A stretch of 25,966 bases of DNA, taken from Clostridia bacterium (lineage in GTDB: Bacteria > Bacillota > Clostridia > Oscillospirales > Acutalibacteraceae). Under the pieces are notes generated by a model. That model saw nothing but the letters and a program-made list of their open reading frames with translations, had not been told where the DNA came from and searched no databases. Made by a program: the position numbers and the translations under genes. The stretch lies in contig CAAGBN010000052.1 of the NCBI GenBank assembly GCA_900768075.1, positions 1-25,966 of the forward strand, given 5' to 3'. Shown piece after piece: positions 22,473 through 25,966 of this stretch; position 1 is the first letter of the stretch; each line of letters opens with the position of its first letter.

Positions 22473-22502
22473 TTGACAAAGCCGCTCAAAAAATGATAGA
22501 CT
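22473..22502 (+). promoter_or_regulatory. Candidate promoter of the D,D-carboxypeptidase gene
   Basis: A perfect TTGACA (22473-22478) is followed after 18 bp by a weak -10, TAGACT (22497-22502). It lies about 45 nt before the ATG at 22546. Confidence 0.5.
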
Positions 22503-22545
22503 AAGCTTGATATTAATCTGATTATTCTCTTAAGAGGGTGAACCT

Positions 22546-23535
22546 ATGAATATAAAATTTATTATTGCAGTGGTTGTGCTTACTGCTATAGCTTTATTCT
22601 TTACTTTTTCATCCGGCAAGTCCGATGAAATTACAACTCAGCCAAGCACTGCTTTAACCACATCGTCACAAGCCGTAACATCTGCTACTGACCCGACACA
22701 GGCACCGACATCTACAGAAGATGTCTCTGTCGCAGTAACTGCCCCCTCTGAGAAATTGAGCATCTCTGCACCTCAGGCAGGCTTATACAACCTTACAACA
22801 GGCAAAGTGCTCTATGAAAAAGCGGCAAAGAAAAAAATATCACCTGCCAGCCTTACTAAGATTCTCACAGCAATAACTGCTCTTACTTATATGAAAAGTG
22901 ATACTGTTATTACAGTAGGCTCTGAATTGGATATTCTCCCCAAGCACTCGAGCATATGCCTTATAAGCAAGGGGCACAAACTCACTCTTTACGATCTGCT
23001 TACAGGTATGCTGGTTTCTTCAGGTAACGATGCGGCTTATACTGTTGCTGTCAATGTTGCCCGTCACGTATCCTCAGACAAGCTCAATGACCGTGAGGCT
23101 TTATCATATTTTGTCAGTCTGATGAACGGCATCGCAGACCTGCTCGGCTGTACCAATTCAAACTTCAAGACTCCCGACGGCTATGATGCCGAGGGTCAGT
23201 ACACAACAGTGCAGGACCTTTCACTCATTTACACCTATGCACTTAACTTTAAAGAAATCCGTGAAATTGTATCTATAGACCAGAAGAAGGTTGTATTTGC
23301 ATCCGGTGAAAATATAACCTGGTCAAACACCAATAAGCTTCTTCATAAGGACAATGCTTACTATTTCCCCACCGCTATCGGTATGAAAACAGGTACCACC
23401 ACAAAGGCAGGTCACTGTCTTATTGCAGCAGCAAAGATTAACTCTCAGATATTCTTATGTGTTGTTACCGGCAGTAAGGATGATGACCAGAGATACAAAT
23501 CAGCTTTAAAGCTTTTAGACTCCATCGAAGCCTGA
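22546..23535 (+). CDS. D-alanyl-D-alanine carboxypeptidase (peptidase S11)
   Basis: A 329-residue low-molecular-weight penicillin-binding protein. An N-terminal membrane anchor (about 4-22) is followed by a Ser/Thr/Pro-rich linker (24-68) that spaces it from the membrane. The three active-site motifs are present: S102-L-T-K105, S159-G-N161 and K281-T-G283. It should trim the terminal D-alanine from peptidoglycan stem peptides. It lacks the C-terminal amphipathic-anchor domain of DacA-type enzymes and is held by its N-terminus instead. GAGGGTGA precedes the ATG. A terminator follows, and a two-component system begins 174 bp downstream, so a link to cell-envelope sensing is possible. Confidence 0.92.
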   Translation: MNIKFIIAVVVLTAIALFFTFSSGKSDEITTQPSTALTTSSQAVTSATDPTQAPTSTEDVSVAVTAPSEKLSISAPQAGLYNLTTGKVLYEKAAKKKISPASLTKILTAITALTYMKSDTVITVGSELDILPKHSSICLISKGHKLTLYDLLTGMLVSSGNDAAYTVAVNVARHVSSDKLNDREALSYFVSLMNGIADLLGCTNSNFKTPDGYDAEGQYTTVQDLSLIYTYALNFKEIREIVSIDQKKVVFASGENITWSNTNKLLHKDNAYYFPTAIGMKTGTTTKAGHCLIAAAKINSQIFLCVVTGSKDDDQRYKSALKLLDSIEA

Positions 23536-23558
23536 TGCTTACCCTTGTAATGCAAAGT

Positions 23559-23591
23559 ACAGCAGCATTTTAAAAGATGCTGCTGTTTTTT
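23559..23591 (+). terminator. Intrinsic terminator after the carboxypeptidase
   Basis: ACAGCAGCA (23559-23567) pairs with TGCTGCTGT (23578-23586) around a 10-nt loop and runs into TTTTTT. Confidence 0.88.
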
Positions 23592-23649
23592 AGTTTATTT
23601 AAGGTTAGAGAAATATTATAAAAGCATAGATAATAACCGATGCTTTTAA

Positions 23650-23678
23650 TTGAAATAATCTTTATAATAAGCTATAAT
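23650..23678 (+). promoter_or_regulatory. Promoter of the two-component system operon
   Basis: TTGAAA (23650-23655) and TATAAT (23673-23678) are separated by 17 bp. The predicted start is about 25 nt before the ATG at 23709. This rules out a longer upstream open frame starting at 23640. Confidence 0.83.
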
Positions 23679-23708
23679 AGCTTTAACCCTTTATCAAGGA
23701 GGTACAAT

Positions 23709-24383
23709 ATGAGACTTTTATTAGCAGAAGACGAAAAAGAATTATCAAAGGCTTTATGTGCTATTTTAAAGCATAACAACTATTCCGTCGATGCCGTTTT
23801 CAACGGTCAGGATGCTCTCGACTACGGTCTGTGTGAAAATTACGACGGTATTATTCTTGATATTATGATGCCTAAAAAGAACGGCCTTGATGTGCTCAAG
23901 GAGCTTCGTGCTCAGGGTGTTTCTACACCCGTGCTTATGCTCACGGCAAAAGCCGAGGTTGACGACAGGATACTCGGACTTGACCTTGGTGCTGACGACT
24001 ATCTGACAAAGCCATTTTCAATGGGTGAGCTTCTTGCAAGAATCAGAGCCGTCACAAGAAGAAAATCTGAATTTTCACCGAATCTGCTCACATCGGGCAA
24101 CGTATCTCTCAACCGTGAAACCTTTGAGCTCACAGCCGAAAACAGCTCTATACGCCTTGGCAATAAGGAATTTCAGATGATGGAAATGCTTATGAGCAAC
24201 CCGGGAAGACTCATTTCCACAGAGCAGTTTATGGAAAGAATATGGGGCTATGAGACAGAGGCAGAAATCAATGTTGTTTGGGTATATATTTCATATCTTC
24301 GCAAGAAGCTTGCTAACCTTAATGCCAACGTTGAAATCAAAGCTGTCAGAGGTGTAGGCTACACCCTTGAAGAAAAAGCCTGA
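23709..24383 (+). CDS. OmpR-family response regulator
   Basis: A 224-residue DNA-binding regulator. The receiver domain (1-115) has the acidic pocket E7-D8, phosphoacceptor D51 in LDIMMP, and K101 in TKPF. The C-terminal winged helix (about 125-222) has the WGYETEAEINVVWVYISYLR recognition region. AAGGAGG precedes ATG 23709, which is why this start is chosen. The cognate kinase begins 25 bp downstream in the same operon. Targets are unknown; the adjacent carboxypeptidase gene is one candidate. Confidence 0.95.
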   Translation: MRLLLAEDEKELSKALCAILKHNNYSVDAVFNGQDALDYGLCENYDGIILDIMMPKKNGLDVLKELRAQGVSTPVLMLTAKAEVDDRILGLDLGADDYLTKPFSMGELLARIRAVTRRKSEFSPNLLTSGNVSLNRETFELTAENSSIRLGNKEFQMMEMLMSNPGRLISTEQFMERIWGYETEAEINVVWVYISYLRKKLANLNANVEIKAVRGVGYTLEEKA

Positions 24384-24408
24384 GGAATTATAAAACGGAG
24401 GATAAAAT

Positions 24409-25680
24409 ATGAGGCTGATGCTGAAAAATCCTATGCTGAAAAAGCTGCAGAGAAAATTTATGGCTATTGCTATGTTTGCGCTGACCTCTCTTGTGTTGGT
24501 ACAGTCCTTTGCAGTAAACGCCATAAACATCTATCAGCGTGATTCCGATATAAAAAATATTCTTATAACTATCGCCAACAACGGCGGTGTGCTACCCAAC
24601 TCATACATCGAAACGGATAACCGTTTTTCCAACATATTCAATCCCTTCGGTGAAATGCATCTCAACATTGAAACACCCTACTCAACGAGATACTTCGTTG
24701 TGGAGCTCAGGGATAATCTTGTAACAAAAATTTCCACAGAGCATATCGCCGCCGTTGATAACGAAACAGCCTTTGAATATGCTCAGGCTGTTTACAATGA
24801 AAATCAGCCCGGCTTCGGTGTTGTAGATTACTACAGATACCTTTACACTACCAACGGCAATAAGACAATGATTGTTTTCCTGGATCTGCAAAGGGAGCTT
24901 GCTCAGTGTCTTGCCTTGGCATTCGCCTCAATGGTGGTCAGCTTTGCAACGATAGCAGCTCTCGCTGTTCTTGTTTATTGGCTTTCAAAAAGTGCTCTGA
25001 GACCTGTTGCTGACAGCATCGAAAAGCAAAAGCAGTTTATCACCGATGCAAGTCATGAGCTAAAGACTCCCCTTACAATCATCTCTGCTAATGCCGAGGT
25101 CCTCGAAATGTGCGAGGGTGAAAATGAGTGGATTACCAGCATAAAGAATCAGACCACGAGACTTAGTCACCTTGTAAAAAATTTAGTTGAGCTGACAAAG
25201 CTTAACGAGATTCACGATGATAAGCACCACTATGATTTCGACATCAGTACTGCACTGCTTGAAACTGCCTCAAACTTTGAGACAAGTGCAGAGGTGGCAA
25301 ACAAGAATTTCTCATATTCAGCTGCAGACAATTTAACTTACCACGGCAACGAGGCTGAAATCAGACAGCTTATCACTATCCTTTGTGACAATGCTATCAA
25401 GTACACTGACGAGTGCGGTCACATAAAGCTTAGCCTTTACCGCTCGGGTAAAAACATCATAATCGAAAGCTACAACACCTGTGAATATGTAGATCCAAAC
25501 AGTGTATCAAGACTTTTCGACAGATTTTACAGAGCGGACTCTTCAAGAGCGAGGGAGTCAAAAACAGGCGGTTACGGCATCGGTCTTTCTATTGCACAGG
25601 CTATTGTGCACAGGCATAAGGGTAAGATTAAGGTGTTCACTTCGGGCACTACGGGTATTACTTTTAAGATTACACTGTAA
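24409..25680 (+). CDS. Membrane sensor histidine kinase
   Basis: A 423-residue kinase with two membrane helices (about 18-39 and 165-192) flanking an extracellular sensor of about 120 residues. The sensor has no domain I recognise. There is no clear HAMP domain; a short linker leads to the HisKA domain with H216 in DASHELKTP. The ATPase domain has the N box around N328 (LCDNAIKY), DRFYRAD (371-377) and a G box, GGYGIGLSIAQAIV (387-400). All catalytic motifs are intact. GGAGG precedes the ATG. It partners the response regulator directly upstream. Confidence 0.95.
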   Translation: MRLMLKNPMLKKLQRKFMAIAMFALTSLVLVQSFAVNAINIYQRDSDIKNILITIANNGGVLPNSYIETDNRFSNIFNPFGEMHLNIETPYSTRYFVVELRDNLVTKISTEHIAAVDNETAFEYAQAVYNENQPGFGVVDYYRYLYTTNGNKTMIVFLDLQRELAQCLALAFASMVVSFATIAALAVLVYWLSKSALRPVADSIEKQKQFITDASHELKTPLTIISANAEVLEMCEGENEWITSIKNQTTRLSHLVKNLVELTKLNEIHDDKHHYDFDISTALLETASNFETSAEVANKNFSYSAADNLTYHGNEAEIRQLITILCDNAIKYTDECGHIKLSLYRSGKNIIIESYNTCEYVDPNSVSRLFDRFYRADSSRARESKTGGYGIGLSIAQAIVHRHKGKIKVFTSGTTGITFKITL

Positions 25681-25688
25681 GCTTTTAT

Positions 25689-25718
25689 AGGGACGCGGGC
25701 AAGTAACCCGTGTCCTTT
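25689..25718 (+). terminator. Hairpin terminator after the kinase
   Basis: An 11-bp stem with two G-U pairs (25689-25699 with 25707-25717) and a 7-nt loop starts nine bases after the stop codon. The T run is short, so strength is uncertain. Confidence 0.6.
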
Positions 25719-25763
25719 GGTTTTAGGGCCGCCGAGGAAGACAGAGAATAAGGAAAGTTTTGT

Positions 25764-25804
25764 CAAACTTTTTCAAAAGTTTGTGGGTGTGGGCGACGCC
25801 CACA
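25764..25804. repeat. Two adjacent small palindromes, possible dispersed repeat
   Basis: CAAACTTTT/AAAAGTTTG (25764-25772 with 25775-25783) and TGTGGGC/GCCCACA (25788-25794 with 25798-25804) stand side by side in non-coding DNA. They resemble the hairpin-rich intergenic repeats elsewhere in the window but share no long sequence with them. Confidence 0.45.
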
Positions 25805-25822
25805 AATATAATCATTACGGTT

Positions 25823-25850
25823 TTGACATATTTGTGTTTTTTCATACAGA
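25823..25850 (+). promoter_or_regulatory. Candidate promoter of the last, partial gene
   Basis: TTGACA (25823-25828) is followed after 16 bp by a weak -10, TACAGA (25845-25850). The gene starts at 25915. Confidence 0.45.
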
Positions 25851-25914
25851 TTTCACAATCGGGTGATAAACTTAAGTCGTTGGAAAAATCTACCAAAGAA
25901 AGGAAGATGTTGTT

Positions 25915-25966
25915 ATGAAAAAAATATTAGTTTTATTATCAGTAACAGTTCTGGCTATTCTTTGCA
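25915..25966 (+). CDS. Start of an exported protein, cut by the window end
   Basis: Only 17 codons are visible: MKK followed by a hydrophobic stretch (ILVLLSVTVLAILC). This is the start of a signal peptide or membrane anchor. The cysteine is not in a good lipobox context, because leucine precedes it. AAAGGAAG lies just ahead of the ATG. The function cannot be judged. Confidence 0.65.
   Translation, partial: MKKILVLLSVTVLAILC

Noticed and set aside
23640..23708. A longer response regulator starting at 23640
   Set aside because: The promoter (23650-23678) and AAGGAGG lie inside this extension, and the receiver domain starts at 23709.

Overview
The window looks like chromosome of a strictly anaerobic, Gram-positive gut or rumen bacterium of the class Clostridia, probably Oscillospirales/Ruminococcaceae. 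This rests on the Rnf complex, the scr-dnaX-ybaB-recR order, the BspA-like leucine-rich-repeat surface protein, sigma-A style promoters and AGGAGG ribosome binding sites. The placement is inferred from gene content, not from a phylogeny. No phage, transposase or CRISPR array was found.

Layout. Positions 136-7073 (minus) hold a nine-gene run transcribed apbE, a NusG domain II protein, a Gx/HepS-I membrane protein, then rnfC-D-G-E-A-B. The genes overlap or nearly abut, and the run ends in a strong hairpin at 12-48. It encodes the ion-pumping ferredoxin:NAD+ oxidoreductase together with the ApbE enzyme that attaches FMN to RnfG and RnfD. Divergent from it is an iron-type alcohol dehydrogenase (7250-8371) with a near-consensus promoter. 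A 138-bp inverted-repeat element then separates it from a large secreted leucine-rich-repeat protein (8578-11250, minus). A small XRE-type regulator (11359-11583) is divergent from that protein, and four TGAATAT half-sites lie between the two genes.

Positions 11711-14580 are a housekeeping block: SRP RNA with its own promoter, dnaX, ybaB and recR. A tyrosine phosphatase gene flanked by repeats follows, then smpB and tmRNA (ssrA), the trans-translation pair. After that come a secreted LCAT-like lipase/acyltransferase (minus), a stand-alone radical SAM enzyme, an MFS transporter, a small membrane protein, a secreted esterase, a candidate structured RNA, a D,D-carboxypeptidase, an OmpR-type response regulator with its histidine kinase, and the start of another exported protein.

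Most notable. (1) The leucine-rich-repeat protein and the esterase are unrelated but end in the same C-terminal module: CxCxCH, an aromatic amphipathic stretch, then CxCGAxH. It may be an undescribed surface-sorting or metal-binding tail. (2) A 100-bp element upstream of the esterase promoter folds on paper into a perfect four-way cloverleaf with no unpaired bases at the junction. (3) A four-unit array of different perfect hairpins, each preceded by TCGATAT, sits upstream of smpB. (4) A TGAATAT operator-like array lies between the surface protein and its divergent regulator. (5) An orphan promoter-hairpin-terminator unit at 22229-22430 may be a small RNA.
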